Of a stretch of 64,000 bases of DNA, positions 16,496 to 25,755 are shown in pieces. The notes beneath the pieces are model-generated. The model was not told where the DNA came from. It saw only the letters and a program-made list of their open reading frames with translations, and ran no database searches. Position 1 is the first letter of the stretch; every line of letters starts with the position of its first letter. The position numbers were made by a program, and so were the translations under genes. The DNA comes from Desulfacinum hydrothermale DSM 13146 (lineage in GTDB: Bacteria > Desulfobacterota > Syntrophobacteria > Syntrophobacterales > DSM-9756): assembly GCF_900176285.1 (NCBI RefSeq), contig NZ_FWXF01000001.1, forward strand, positions 105,582-169,581, in the 5' to 3' direction.

Positions 16496-17245
16496 TCAGA
16501 GGGAGGAGGAAGCCAGCTCATAGCGGCGGACTTTGGGATCGGGTCGGAGGGTGGCCACCACCATGAAGAGCTTGTTTTGCACTCCGAGCTTTGCCGCCAG
16601 CTTCTTCGGGATTTCCAGTTCCTGGACCTGGCAGGGCTGCTTTCGAAGGAGCCGGTCGTTGCCGTCATAGAGCAGCACATGGAACCGGCGGTTTTTGAGA
16701 TCCGCCGCCCCGCTGAGCAGGTATTGGACCACCAGGACCGCCCCGTCGCCCTTGAGCCGCATCCATTCGGCGAAGTCGCCCTGGGGGTGCATCGTGGTCC
16801 GGTACAGGCGCACCGAACCGGGCCGGGCCTTGGGACGCTCCATTCCGCCCAAGAGGCCGGCGGCTTCTTCAGGAGACAGGTCCTCCAGGTCGGCCTGGGG
16901 CATGGCTTCACGGACCAACCGGATCAGGGCTTCCTCTTCCTTGGGTCCCGCATTGAGATAGACGTCGGCCTTGGCTTGTGTCTCGTCCATGGAGACCTCT
17001 CGGGTTGCCACCACCTCTTCGATCCGGGCGATCTGCGCCTTGGGGATGCCTGCCACGCCGCCCGGGATCTCGAAGAAGACGGTGGTCCCCTTTTCCCAGC
17101 AGTAGGGGACCTCCACCCGGTTTCCGTCCCTGAGGGTGATGCGGAAGGTGGCCGCCTGCGCATACCCGGTGGCGAGCAGGCCGAGCATCAGGATCACGCA
17201 TGCCGCGCTCACACCAAGCCTTGCCTTTCGTCCCAGCCCTTTCAT
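16496..17245 (-). CDS. Exported hypothetical protein with signal peptide
   Basis: A 249-residue protein starting MKGLGRKARLGVSAACVILMLG and continuing to GYAQAATF, a typical Sec signal peptide with likely cleavage after AQA. The mature part begins with a short beta-rich segment (FRITLRDGNRVEVPYC) resembling small SH3-like or PQQ-independent beta domains, and the rest is unrecognised. The ATG lies eight bases after GGAGG. It is expected in the periplasm. The gene is convergent with the thioesterase gene. Confidence 0.72.
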   Translation of the reverse strand: MKGLGRKARLGVSAACVILMLGLLATGYAQAATFRITLRDGNRVEVPYCWEKGTTVFFEIPGGVAGIPKAQIARIEEVVATREVSMDETQAKADVYLNAGPKEEEALIRLVREAMPQADLEDLSPEEAAGLLGGMERPKARPGSVRLYRTTMHPQGDFAEWMRLKGDGAVLVVQYLLSGAADLKNRRFHVLLYDGNDRLLRKQPCQVQELEIPKKLAAKLGVQNKLFMVVATLRPDPKVRRYELASSSL

Positions 17246-17468
17246 GGATCGTGCCTCCTTTTCGTGCCCCTTGCGCCTCCGCGCGGCCCCCGGCAAAGAA
17301 TGCCGGCGCCGGGCGGGCACATTTGCCGTTGCAGCCTTATTTTGCTATAGACAGTTTCGTTGACGAAGACGAACCCGAGTGTGCCAAATTTTGGATGAAA
17401 AGGCCAACCGCAATGTGGGACCGGCCATGTGATACCATCTTTTCACCTTTATGGAGGAGCAAAAACGA

Positions 17469-18962
17469 GTGCTGAAGCGAATCATCCACTTTTTCCGTAA
17501 TCTCTTTCAGGCCCCGTCCCGGGACGCCTCCGAAACTCCCCCCGGCGCTGTCGTCGAGCCACCCAAAGCTGCCGTTGAGCCACCCAAAGCCGCTCCCGAA
17601 GATCCACCGCCTCTGCTCCAAGCGCGCAAGGCTCGAAGTGACGTGGGCCAGGGCCTGCCCTTCGCCGAACTGAACCTGGCACCGGAGGTTTTGAGGGGCT
17701 TGCATGAGGCGGGCTATGTCCGCTGCACCCCCATCCAGGAAAAGTCGCTTCCCATCGCCCTGGAGGGCAAAGACCTGGCGGCCCAAGCCCAGACCGGAAG
17801 CGGCAAGACGGCTGTTTTCCTGGTGACCATCTTTCAAAAGCTTGGCCGGCAGGAGAATCTGGCGGATACGAGCCATGCCCTGATCCTGGCACCCACCCGG
17901 GAGCTGGCCTTGCAGATTCAGGCGGATGCCGAGCTGCTGGGCCGATACCTACCCCTGCGCACCGTGGCCATCTACGGCGGGGTGGGCTACAACGCCCAGG
18001 TGGAGGCGCTCAAACAGGGCGCTCACATCGTGATCGCCACCCCCGGCCGACTCATTGATCTGATGAAGCAGGGGATCTTTCGTCCCCACGACGTGTCCAT
18101 GCTTGTGATCGACGAGGCCGATCGCATGCTGGACATGGGCTTCGTCAAGGACCTGCGCTACATCATGCGCAAGCTCCCTCCCTATAGTCGTCGGCAGACC
18201 CTGCTTTTTTCTGCAACACTTTCTTTGCGCGTGCTGGAACTGACCTACCAGTATATGAACGTGCCGGAGGAGGTGGTCGTCAACCCGGAACAGCTGGTGG
18301 TGGAAACGGTGCACCAGGAATTGTACCATGTGGGACGGCCCGAAAAGTTTTCCCTGCTGTTGGGACTGCTGGGAAGAGAGAAGCCGGAGCGCGCCCTGAT
18401 CTTTTGCAATACCAAGGCGCAGACCAGCTGGGTGGCCGACCGCCTGGGTGGAAACGGCTACCAGGCCCGGGCCATCACGGGGGATCTGCCCCAGGCTCGC
18501 CGCATCAAGCTCCTGGAGAGGTTCAAGGCCGGCCAGATTCAGATCCTGGTGGCCACCGATGTGGCGTCCCGGGGCCTGCACGTGGAGGACGTGACCCACG
18601 TGTTCAACTACGACGTGCCCCAGGATCCCGAGGAATTCGTCCACCGCATCGGACGCACGGCGCGGGCCGGCAAGGAAGGGCGGGCCATCACGCTGTGCTG
18701 CGAAGACGACGTGTACGCCCTGGAAAATGTGGAGAAGCTCCTGGGGAACAAGATTCCCGTCGTTTGGGCGGACGACGACCTGTTTGTGGCTGACAAAGCC
18801 AAGAAAAGACGGACGAGACGGCCGCCGCGGAAAAAGAGGTCCGGCTCCGGGCCCAAGGACACCAAGGCCAAGCAAGAGACCACCCCCGAAGCCAAGCGCA
18901 GGCGACGACGGCCTCGCAAGAAAAGGAAGCCCAAAGGAAAGAATGCTACCCATTCCAGCTAG
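17469..18962 (+). CDS. DEAD-box ATP-dependent RNA helicase with basic tail
   Basis: A 497-residue RNA helicase. Visible motifs are the Q motif (FAELNLAPEVLRGLHEAGYVRCTPIQ), AQTGSGKT, PTRELALQI, DEAD (VIDEADRML), SAT and HRIGRTARAG. A Pro/Ala-rich linker with the repeat VEPPKAA sits near residues 25-40, and the last 50 residues are a Lys/Arg-rich tail likely to bind RNA. The GTG at 17469 lies 9-11 bases after GGAGGAG. The ATG at 17451 would start within the ribosome site, so GTG is preferred. This is one of two DEAD-box genes in the window (the other is at 53 kb). Roles may be ribosome assembly or RNA decay. Confidence 0.92.
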   Translation: MLKRIIHFFRNLFQAPSRDASETPPGAVVEPPKAAVEPPKAAPEDPPPLLQARKARSDVGQGLPFAELNLAPEVLRGLHEAGYVRCTPIQEKSLPIALEGKDLAAQAQTGSGKTAVFLVTIFQKLGRQENLADTSHALILAPTRELALQIQADAELLGRYLPLRTVAIYGGVGYNAQVEALKQGAHIVIATPGRLIDLMKQGIFRPHDVSMLVIDEADRMLDMGFVKDLRYIMRKLPPYSRRQTLLFSATLSLRVLELTYQYMNVPEEVVVNPEQLVVETVHQELYHVGRPEKFSLLLGLLGREKPERALIFCNTKAQTSWVADRLGGNGYQARAITGDLPQARRIKLLERFKAGQIQILVATDVASRGLHVEDVTHVFNYDVPQDPEEFVHRIGRTARAGKEGRAITLCCEDDVYALENVEKLLGNKIPVVWADDDLFVADKAKKRRTRRPPRKKRSGSGPKDTKAKQETTPEAKRRRRRPRKKRKPKGKNATHSS

Positions 18963-19343
18963 AAGCTTGTGCGAAAACGCTGGGAATGCATGCCTTGCTC
19001 GTAGCGCAGGCCTTTGGGGTTGCGGAAGAGCCTTCCGTCGTGGCGTGGGCTATCGGTTCCTGTATGTCCCCGCAGGCCTGCCTGAACGCTCAAGGGTCGG
19101 TCCCTCCCACAAAGCACCATGCCATAGTCCGGCGAAAATGGGGTTTCTGCTCCCCCTGGTGCGCCCAGGGGCGGCTTGGGCGGGGGCGGCGGAAATCACA
19201 TTGCATGGCGTTCGCCTGCAAAGGGCTGTGGGAGGCTTCTCGGACGACCTTCCGGACGGGGAAGGGATCCGGCGTTGGGAGCTGGGAGCGGGCCGGCGAT
19301 CTTTCATGTGGTAACGGTTTGTAAACAAGAGGAAGGAGACGAC
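18963..19343. other. Intergenic region before the PfkB kinase
   Basis: No gene is supported in these 381 bases. A hairpin with arms CCCCTGG and CCAGGGG lies near 19154-19172 without a T run. The stretch around 19235-19255 (TTCTCGGACGACCTTCCGG) resembles the outer end of the dispersed intergenic element but lacks its palindrome. Confidence 0.4.
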
Positions 19344-20312
19344 ATGAACATCTTTATCTCCGGGTCCCTGGCCTACGATCGCATCATGGACTTTCCAGGG
19401 CACTTTGCCGATCACATTCTGCCCAACAAGATCCACATGCTCAACGTGTGTTTCAATATCAACGGGCTGGTGGAAAAGTTCGGGGGAACCGCCGGGAACA
19501 TCGCCTACACCCTGGCGCTCCTGGGCGAAAAGCCGGCCATCGTGGCCGCGGCCGGAGACGACTTCGACCGCTATGAACGGTGGCTGGACACCAACGGCCT
19601 GCCTCGAACGTGGATCAAGAGAATCCCGGATGTGCTCACCGCGGGCGCCTACATCACCACCGACCTGAATGACAACCAGATCACGGCGTTCAATCCGGGG
19701 GCCATGGCCTTCGAGGCGGATCTTCCCACCCTGGACGATGGGGCGCTGCCCGCCCTGGTGCACATCGGTCCGGGCAACAAAAACGACATGCAAGGCCTGG
19801 CCGAGCGCTGCCGTCGGGCCCAGGTGCCCTTTGTGTTCGACCCGGGCCAGAGCCTCAATATCTGGACAGGCGAGGAAATCGCCCGGGCGGTCCAGGGGGC
19901 GCTCTGTTTCATTTCCAACGAATACGAACTGAGCCATTTCTTGAAGATGACCGGGTGGCGCCGAGAAGATCTGGAACGGCGGGTTTCCATGGTGGTGGTC
20001 ACGCGGGGACCGGAAGGCAGCGTGTTGCGCCTGGAAGGCCAGGAGACCCTTGTGCCGGCGGCGGTCCCACGCCAGGTGGTGGATCCCACGGGGGCGGGCG
20101 ACGCGTACCGGGGAGGCTTCCTGAAAGGATTGGCGGCCGGAAAGGATCCGCTGGTGTGCTGCCAGCTGGGCAGCGTGGCGGCATCTTTCGCCGTGGAATG
20201 CCACGGGACCCAGGAGCATGTCTTCAGTGCACAGGACTTTGGCGCACGCTACCAGGCCCATTTCGGCCCGCTGGAAGGGGATCTCCTTTCACGGCGCCAA
20301 ACGAAGGACTGA
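19344..20312 (+). CDS. PfkB-family carbohydrate/nucleoside kinase
   Basis: A 322-residue ribokinase-fold kinase. The C-terminal signature with the catalytic base reads VDPTGAGDAYRGGFLKGL, and the N-terminal signature is GGTAGNIAYTLALLG. The start MNIFISGSLAYDRIMDFPG resembles the adenosine/ribokinase-like branch. The ATG follows AAGGAG at a spacing of six. It phosphorylates a sugar or nucleoside with ATP; the exact substrate cannot be named. The gene appears to be monocistronic. Confidence 0.9.
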   Translation: MNIFISGSLAYDRIMDFPGHFADHILPNKIHMLNVCFNINGLVEKFGGTAGNIAYTLALLGEKPAIVAAAGDDFDRYERWLDTNGLPRTWIKRIPDVLTAGAYITTDLNDNQITAFNPGAMAFEADLPTLDDGALPALVHIGPGNKNDMQGLAERCRRAQVPFVFDPGQSLNIWTGEEIARAVQGALCFISNEYELSHFLKMTGWRREDLERRVSMVVVTRGPEGSVLRLEGQETLVPAAVPRQVVDPTGAGDAYRGGFLKGLAAGKDPLVCCQLGSVAASFAVECHGTQEHVFSAQDFGARYQAHFGPLEGDLLSRRQTKD

Positions 20313-21000
20313 AGGCCACGGCGGGGCGGCCTGCGAGATGTCCGATGAGTCAACGTTATCAACTGAACGAGGACATGGACATGGGGGGTGGCCGCTTGAC
20401 GCACGTTTCGGCTAAAAACCACCCGAGAGGAGCGCGAAATCCGCAATGCACTCATTCTCAGGCCCGTCAGGGCATCCGCGGGCCGTCTCATGCGGGATGG
20501 GGCCCTGCGGAGCGCGCCTCTCGGCGCTTCTGCAGAAGAGAACCCACGAGATCTTCCATTTGGCAGCGCGTGCGTTCCCAAACGCTCGTCTGAGGTTCCA
20601 GAGCAGCCCGTATGCGCATCAGTTCCCCGCCTTTGTGCGGATCTTCCTTCCATGTCGCGCGGAGCCCTGTGCTTGGGTTAACGGGATCGGCTGCAGGTGG
20701 CCGGGGCATCCCCGGGGAGCGGGCGGCCGCGTCAGCACCGGTAGAGCCACGAAAAGGAGACAAATTCCCAGTCCTTTGAGCCCTGGTCTTGAGGCACACA
20801 GAAAACCGTGGAAGGCACTTCCCCTCTTCCCACGTCAAACGGCAAGCGACGGCCCAGGTATCAAGTGGGGGCAATGGTGAGCCTCCTGGGGCGTGGGGAG
20901 GCCATCCGCCCATTCACCGACCCCGGGGAGGCTCGTCTTCCACCCACCTCCAGAGTATGCTAATCTTCCTGCATCCGAAAACAGACCCCAGGGGAGAGCC
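20313..21000. other. Gene-free region between the PfkB kinase and Rpn-type locus
   Basis: I find no supported gene, RNA or clear repeat in these 688 bases. Short frames on both strands lack ribosome sites and family similarity. Gene-poor DNA next to a broken Rpn nuclease gene and a transposase relic suggests a region of past insertion and decay. Confidence 0.4.
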
Positions 21001-21916
21001 ATGGGAAGCTATGATGCTGCGGTGAAGGTCATCTTGGGCCACTGCCGGCAGGCCGCCCTGGAATATTTCCTGGGCCTCCAGGTGGAGGGATCCGAGATCC
21101 TTGAATTGCCCCAGGAAACTGCCACTTTTAGGCGGAGCGATTTTCCCATCAGGGTCCGGACTTCCGATGGCCGGGTATTCGTGGTGCTCCTGGAGGTGCA
21201 GAGCCGTTGGGAGCGTGACCTTCCCCTGAGGCTTCTGGAATACGACGCACGCTATCGGCTCAAGACGGGGTTATCGGTACTTCCCGCCGTCTTGCTCCTC
21301 ACTCCCAGCAGGGCCGTGGTGGAGAGGTTCGAAGATGGGGGGCTTCGGTATGCGTTTCGGGTCATTTCCCTTGCGGCCATGGATGCCAGGGAGGTCTTGG
21401 ACAAAGGCGATCCCTGTCTTTTCCCTTTTGTGGCTCTCATGAAGGGGGGGAGTTGAGGTATTTGATGAGGCTGAGCGGTCCCTTACAGATGCGCTGCCGG
21501 CCGGACCTGAAAGGGCGGATCTCCTAACCTGCATGGCCTTGTTGTCGGGGTTGGTGTCAAAGGAGTTGCCTCAAAGGCTTTTGAGCAGGAGGAAGGATAT
21601 CATGATGGAGTCAGTGGCCTACGAGATGATCAAAAAAGAAGGCTATGAGGAAGGGCTGCAACGGGGTATGCAGCAGGGCATGCAGCAGGGCATGCAACAG
21701 GGCATGCAGCAGGGCATGCAGCAGGGCTTACAGCAGGGCATGCTGGCGGACGCCCGGGAGATGGTGCTGGAGGCACTGGATGAGCGTTTCGGGCTGATCC
21801 CCCGGGATCTGGAAGAGCGGATCATGGCCATCGATTCGCGAAGGCAGATCAAGGGATTACTGCGGCACGCCCTGCGGGCTCAATCGCTCGATGAGTTCCG
21901 CAAGGCCCTCAGCTGA
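21001..21916 (+). pseudogene. Rpn-type PD-(D/E)XK nuclease gene, frameshifted at a G run
   Basis: The first part (21001-21456, MGSYDAAVKVILGHC) has the PD-(D/E)XK core FPIRVRTSDG...VLLEVQSRW seen in Rpn/transposase_31-like nucleases. It stops at TGA just after seven Gs (ATGAAGGGGGGGAGTTGA). Removing one G gives GVEVFDEAERSLTDALPAG and joins directly to the second part (21533-21916). That part carries RKDIMMESVAYEMIKKEGYEEG, the Met-Gln-Gln-Gly repeats and a C-terminal helical tail, as in full-length family members. The gene is therefore one unit broken by a single-base insertion, by slippage, or by a sequencing error. Rpn proteins cut DNA and promote RecA-independent recombination. Confidence 0.8.
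21668..21739 (+). repeat. Six 12-bp tandem repeats encoding Met-Gln-Gln-Gly
   Basis: The unit ATGCAGCAGGGC occurs six times in a row (third copy ATGCAACAGGGC, last copy TTACAGCAGGGC), preceded by a diverged unit. Being 12 bases long, gain or loss of units keeps the reading frame. Similar xxEG or QxG repeats are common in this nuclease family. Confidence 0.95.
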
Positions 21917-22019
21917 CCGTGAACCCGGGCCTCCCCCTCATGGTGAGGCGCCGACGCCGCAACCCCTTTCGAGACGGGGCCGGTGACGCGTCAAAACCGT
22001 GCCATCCCGCGCGCCGACC

Positions 22020-22320
22020 CGAAAGCCAGTCATGGGCAGGCCCTGTGCAATGACCGGCTCCGCTCTTAGGGGCCCACCGGTGAGCTTCCATGCCCCGTCG
22101 AGCCGAGTACCGCTCCCTCCGCTTTTGGGCATCCTTGAAGTCGTTGACAGCCTGTGTGGTAAGGAGCACCCATTCCATGGGAGTGGAATCGCTTCCAAGC
22201 AGGACGTCCTTCTGCTGGAAGTACAAAGCATCCGCGGGACCATACGGTCCTTGGAATCCTTGCTGTGGCGGCTCTTGGTACGCTCAATCTCAGTGGACCC
22301 AATTGAGACAAATCGCACTC
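22020..22320 (-). pseudogene. Remnant of an IS4-family transposase (C-terminal part)
   Basis: Read on the minus strand, a frame from about 22230 gives YFQQKDVLLGS, then PMEWVLLTTQAVNDF, then ERYSARRGMEAHRWAPKSG. The last piece fits the IS4 signature Y-x2-R-x3-E-x6-K exactly (22065-22109), and EWVLLTT is the usual strand before it. The upstream sequence continues the resemblance in another frame, so frameshifts are present. No terminal inverted repeats or N-terminal DDE residues are seen. The fragment sits next to the Rpn-type locus in a gene-poor stretch (21917-22650) with nothing else recognisable. Confidence 0.55.
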
Positions 22321-22650
22321 AGTGTTGGGAACACGGATCACTGCGAGAGGATTCCTCCACCCTTGAAGGCCACGGGGCTTTTCCCTTTCGGCTAGCCCAA
22401 CGAACCCACGCCAATCCCGTTTCGCCAAAGACGTTGCGGCGACTCATATCTGGGAGCCGATCCTTTGGGGGACAGCAAGGGGGCCACTGGCGCACAGGCC
22501 GGGAAAGCTCATGGCACCAGATCCCGGATTTTCCGTTCCGTCTCGGGCAAACCCTCAGGCCGACTGCCGGCCGGGACTTTTCGGTGGGCCTGGAACGGAT
22601 AGATCTTTTGACGGCTGACCCATGAAGCCCGCCTGGGGACGGCAGCAGGC

Positions 22651-24654
22651 CTACTGGGTGAGGAGCTGGCGTTGGCGCAGCTCCTTGATCTGGTCCCGCA
22701 GGGCCGCCGCCTTTTCGAATTCCAGGGCCGCCGCCGCTTCTTTCATGTGCTTTTCCAAAGCCGCGATGCGCTCGTCCAGGGAATCTCCACCGCTTTGAAA
22801 GAGAGCCCGCGCCTCTTCCGCCAGCTCGTCGGAGACAAAGGCCTCTTCCCTCGGACGATATTCCGCCAGGATGTCCGGGATCTCCTTTTGGATCGTGTGG
22901 GGGGTGATGCCGTGGGCCTCGTTGTAGGCGAGCTGGATGGAGCGGCGCCGCTCCGTCTCTTCCACCGCCCGCCGGATGGACTCGGTCATGTGATTGGCAT
23001 AGAGAAGGACTGTTCCCGCCACATTTCGGGCCGCTCGTCCCGCCGTCTGGATGAGCGATCGCTCCGAGCGCAGAAAGCCTTCGTTGTCCGCGTCCAGGAT
23101 GGCCACCAGCGAGACTTCCGGGATGTCCAGCCCCTCCCGCAGCAGGTTGATGCCCACCAGCACATCGTATTCCCCCAATCGCAGGTCCCGCACCAACTCG
23201 ATCCGTTCCAGGGTGTCGATGTCCGAATGCATGTAGCGGACGCGGATGTGGAGTTCGGCCAGGTATTCGGTGAGGTCTTCCGCCATGCGTTTGGTGAGGG
23301 TGGTCACCAGGACCCTTTGGCCCGCCGCCACCCGTTTGCGGATCTCTGCGATCAGATCGTCCACCTGGTGATCGGCCGGGCGGACTTCCACCTTAGGATC
23401 CACCAGGCCTGTGGGGCGGATGATCTGTTCCACCACGTGGGGACCGGAGCGCTCCAGTTCATGGGGCCCCGGTGTGGCGGAGACGTAGATCACCTGATGG
23501 ACCTTGGCTTCAAATTCCTCGAACGACAGGGGGCGGTTGTCCAGGGCGGACGGCAGGCGGAAGCCGTAGCGCACCAGGGTTTCTTTGCGGGAGCGGTCCC
23601 CCCGGTACATGCCCCTGATCTGGGGGACGGTGATGTGGCTCTCGTCGATGAAGAGCAGGAAATCGTCGGGGAAGTATTCGAGCAGTGTGGGGGGCGGTTC
23701 GCCGGGGCGCCGGCCCGTCAGGTGCCGGGAATAGTTTTCGATACCCGGGCAGTAGCCCAGCTCCTTGAGCATTTCCAGATCGAGTCGGGTGCGCTCTTCC
23801 AGACGCTGGGCCTCCACCAGTTTGCCGGCCGCCCGCAGTTCGTCCAGCCGCACGGACAGCTCTTCCTGGATGGACTTGATGGCCCGTTCCAGGGTGGCTC
23901 GGTCCGTCACGTAGTGGCTTCCGGGATAGACGGCCACTTCGTTTAGGGTTCGAAAAGTGCGACCGGTGAGGGGGTCGAATTCCTTGATCACATCCACCTC
24001 GTCGCCGAAGAATTCGATCCGCACGGCCCGATCTTCTTCGTGGGCCGGAAAGACTTCCACCACGTCCCCGCGCACCCGGAAGGTGCCGCGGTGGAAATCC
24101 ACGTCGTTGCGTTCGTAGTGGATCTCCACCAGCTTGCGGAGAACGGCGTCCCGATCCGCTTCCATTCCCGTTTTGAGCCACAAGAGCATGTCCCGGTAGG
24201 TTTCCGGTGCTCCCAGACCGTAGATGCACGAAACGCTGGCCACGATGATCACGTCCCGTCGCTCCAGCAGGGCCCGAGTGGCGGAATGGCGCATCTTGTC
24301 GATGGTTTCGTTGATGGAGGCATCCTTGGCGATGTAGGTGTCGGTCTGAGGCAGGTAGGCTTCCGGTTGATAGTAGTCGTAGTAGGAGACAAAATACTCT
24401 ACGGCGTTTTCCGGGAAAAAGGCTTTGAATTCCCCGTAGAGTTGAGCGGCCAGGGTCTTATTGGGGGCGATCACCAGCGTGGGACGTTCCATCTGCTGGA
24501 TCACATGGGCCATGGTGAAGGTCTTGCCCGATCCCGTGACGCCCAGCAGGGTTTGTTCCCGCACTCCACCGTGGACGTTTCGGACCAGGGTCTGGATGGC
24601 CTGGGGCTGGTCCCCCGTGGGATCCCAGTCCGCCTTCAACCGAAAGATGCTCAT
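22651..24654 (-). CDS. uvrB: Excinuclease ABC subunit B
   Basis: This is UvrB of nucleotide excision repair, which receives damaged DNA from UvrA and recruits UvrC. The 667-residue length is standard. It starts with [13 protein letters not shown] and the Walker A region [12 protein letters not shown]. The beta-hairpin region [12 protein letters not shown] and the helicase motifs INLLREGLD and QTAGRAARN are also present. It ends with the UvrC-binding UVR motif ([19 protein letters not shown]). The ATG lies ten bases after AAGGAG. It is transcribed alone; a candidate promoter lies 36-64 bases upstream. Confidence 0.98.
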   Translation of the reverse strand: MSIFRLKADWDPTGDQPQAIQTLVRNVHGGVREQTLLGVTGSGKTFTMAHVIQQMERPTLVIAPNKTLAAQLYGEFKAFFPENAVEYFVSYYDYYQPEAYLPQTDTYIAKDASINETIDKMRHSATRALLERRDVIIVASVSCIYGLGAPETYRDMLLWLKTGMEADRDAVLRKLVEIHYERNDVDFHRGTFRVRGDVVEVFPAHEEDRAVRIEFFGDEVDVIKEFDPLTGRTFRTLNEVAVYPGSHYVTDRATLERAIKSIQEELSVRLDELRAAGKLVEAQRLEERTRLDLEMLKELGYCPGIENYSRHLTGRRPGEPPPTLLEYFPDDFLLFIDESHITVPQIRGMYRGDRSRKETLVRYGFRLPSALDNRPLSFEEFEAKVHQVIYVSATPGPHELERSGPHVVEQIIRPTGLVDPKVEVRPADHQVDDLIAEIRKRVAAGQRVLVTTLTKRMAEDLTEYLAELHIRVRYMHSDIDTLERIELVRDLRLGEYDVLVGINLLREGLDIPEVSLVAILDADNEGFLRSERSLIQTAGRAARNVAGTVLLYANHMTESIRRAVEETERRRSIQLAYNEAHGITPHTIQKEIPDILAEYRPREEAFVSDELAEEARALFQSGGDSLDERIAALEKHMKEAAAALEFEKAAALRDQIKELRQRQLLTQ

Positions 24655-24689
24655 GGAAAATGGACTCCTTGCTGTGGTGGTCGAGCCAT

Positions 24690-24718
24690 AAGTAAGGGTC
24701 GGATCCGCGGGGTGTCAA
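24690..24718 (-). promoter_or_regulatory. Candidate sigma70 promoter of uvrB
   Basis: On the minus strand a perfect TTGACA (24718-24713) is followed after 17 bases by TTACTT (24695-24690), a weak -10 box. Position and orientation fit uvrB. No LexA-like box is obvious. Confidence 0.35.
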
Positions 24719-25007
24719 GCTTCGGTTGACCCGGGGCGCAGGCCGATCTTCCAATGGAAGGCAGGGTCGCCTGGAAGGTCGACCGCTCCCCCCGCGTTCT
24801 CTTTTTCAAGGCCCACAGGACGGCGCTCCGCGGGACTTTTCCCGCAGAAACCTTCCCAGCGGCTCGGATCACCGGAAGGAATCACCCGGGGAATGCCCTG
24901 GGGGCGGCCTTGGTCCTGGGCGCGGGAATGGTTAGATTTGGTTTCATGGAGAAGAATGTCCCGTTGAATGGCTTGGAGAGGGCACGACCAATAAGGGAGG
25001 AAAATCG
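24719..25007. other. Intergenic region between uvrB and the DJ-1/PfpI gene
   Basis: Nothing beyond the ribosome site of the next gene (GGAGGAAAATCG before 25008) is recognisable here. Confidence 0.4.
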
Positions 25008-25517
25008 ATGGGGGACAAGAAGGCGTTGGTTTTGGTGGAGGATCTGTATCAGGAACTGGAGGTCTGGTATCCCCTGCTGCGACTGCGGGAGGCGGGCGTT
25101 CAGGCGGCCACCGTGGCTCCGGAAAAGGGCAAAACCTACAAGAGCAAACTGGGCTATCCCGTGACAGCGGATCTGGCGGCCCACCAGGTGTCCGCCGCCG
25201 ACTGGGACGCGGTGATCATCCCCGGCGGTTATTCCCCGGATCTCATGCGCCGACACGCCCCCATGGTCCGGTTGGTTCGCGATGCCTACGAGGCGGGCAA
25301 GGTGGTGGCTGCCATCTGCCACGGAGGATGGATGCTGGCCTCGGCCGATATCCTCAAGGGCAAGAAGGCCACCTGCTTTTTTGCCATCCGTGACGACCTG
25401 GTGCACGCCGGGGCCCAATACCTGGACCAGGAAGTGGTGGTGGACGGAAACCTCATCACTTCGCGCACTCCCGATGACCTGCCGGCTTTCATGAAGGCCG
25501 TGCTGGAAAGGATCTAG
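25008..25517 (+). CDS. DJ-1/PfpI-family protein
   Basis: A 169-residue cytoplasmic protein of the PfpI/YhbO branch of the DJ-1 superfamily. The nucleophilic Cys is in AAICHGGWMLA, the acidic partner in VLVEDLYQELEVWYP, and the PGGYSPD strand-turn is typical. Members have been described as glyoxalases, deglycases or proteases, and the true activity is debated. Residue ITSRTPDDLPAF at the end matches the family. The ATG follows GGAGG at a spacing of seven. The gene stands alone and is probably stress-related. Confidence 0.93.
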   Translation: MGDKKALVLVEDLYQELEVWYPLLRLREAGVQAATVAPEKGKTYKSKLGYPVTADLAAHQVSAADWDAVIIPGGYSPDLMRRHAPMVRLVRDAYEAGKVVAAICHGGWMLASADILKGKKATCFFAIRDDLVHAGAQYLDQEVVVDGNLITSRTPDDLPAFMKAVLERI

Positions 25518-25755
25518 CCGGGGGCGGGGCGCCCCGCGGACAGCCGGTGCCTGAAGAACAGGTCGCCCACGGCCGCGCGCCCCTCCCGTACCCATCCGTC
25601 GGAACGGGTTCGCAACCCGGCCCGACGCGGCGGCCCGTATGTGATGCGTGGCACGAGGTCACTTGTCACATGTGCGCGTGGGGGGGGTAGGCTACATCAA
25701 AGCGTGTATCCTCTCTGGCCCATGGAAGAGGCGTCTCCAGAGCAAAGGAGTGGCC

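Noticed and set aside
21668-21739. CRISPR-like array
   Set aside because: The units are contiguous 12-base coding repeats with no spacers.
25640-25670. Sigma54-type promoter before the HdrC-like gene (GTGGCACGAGGTCACTTGT)
   Set aside because: The spacing between the GG and the downstream TTG is 15 bases instead of 12, so it does not fit a -24/-12 promoter.
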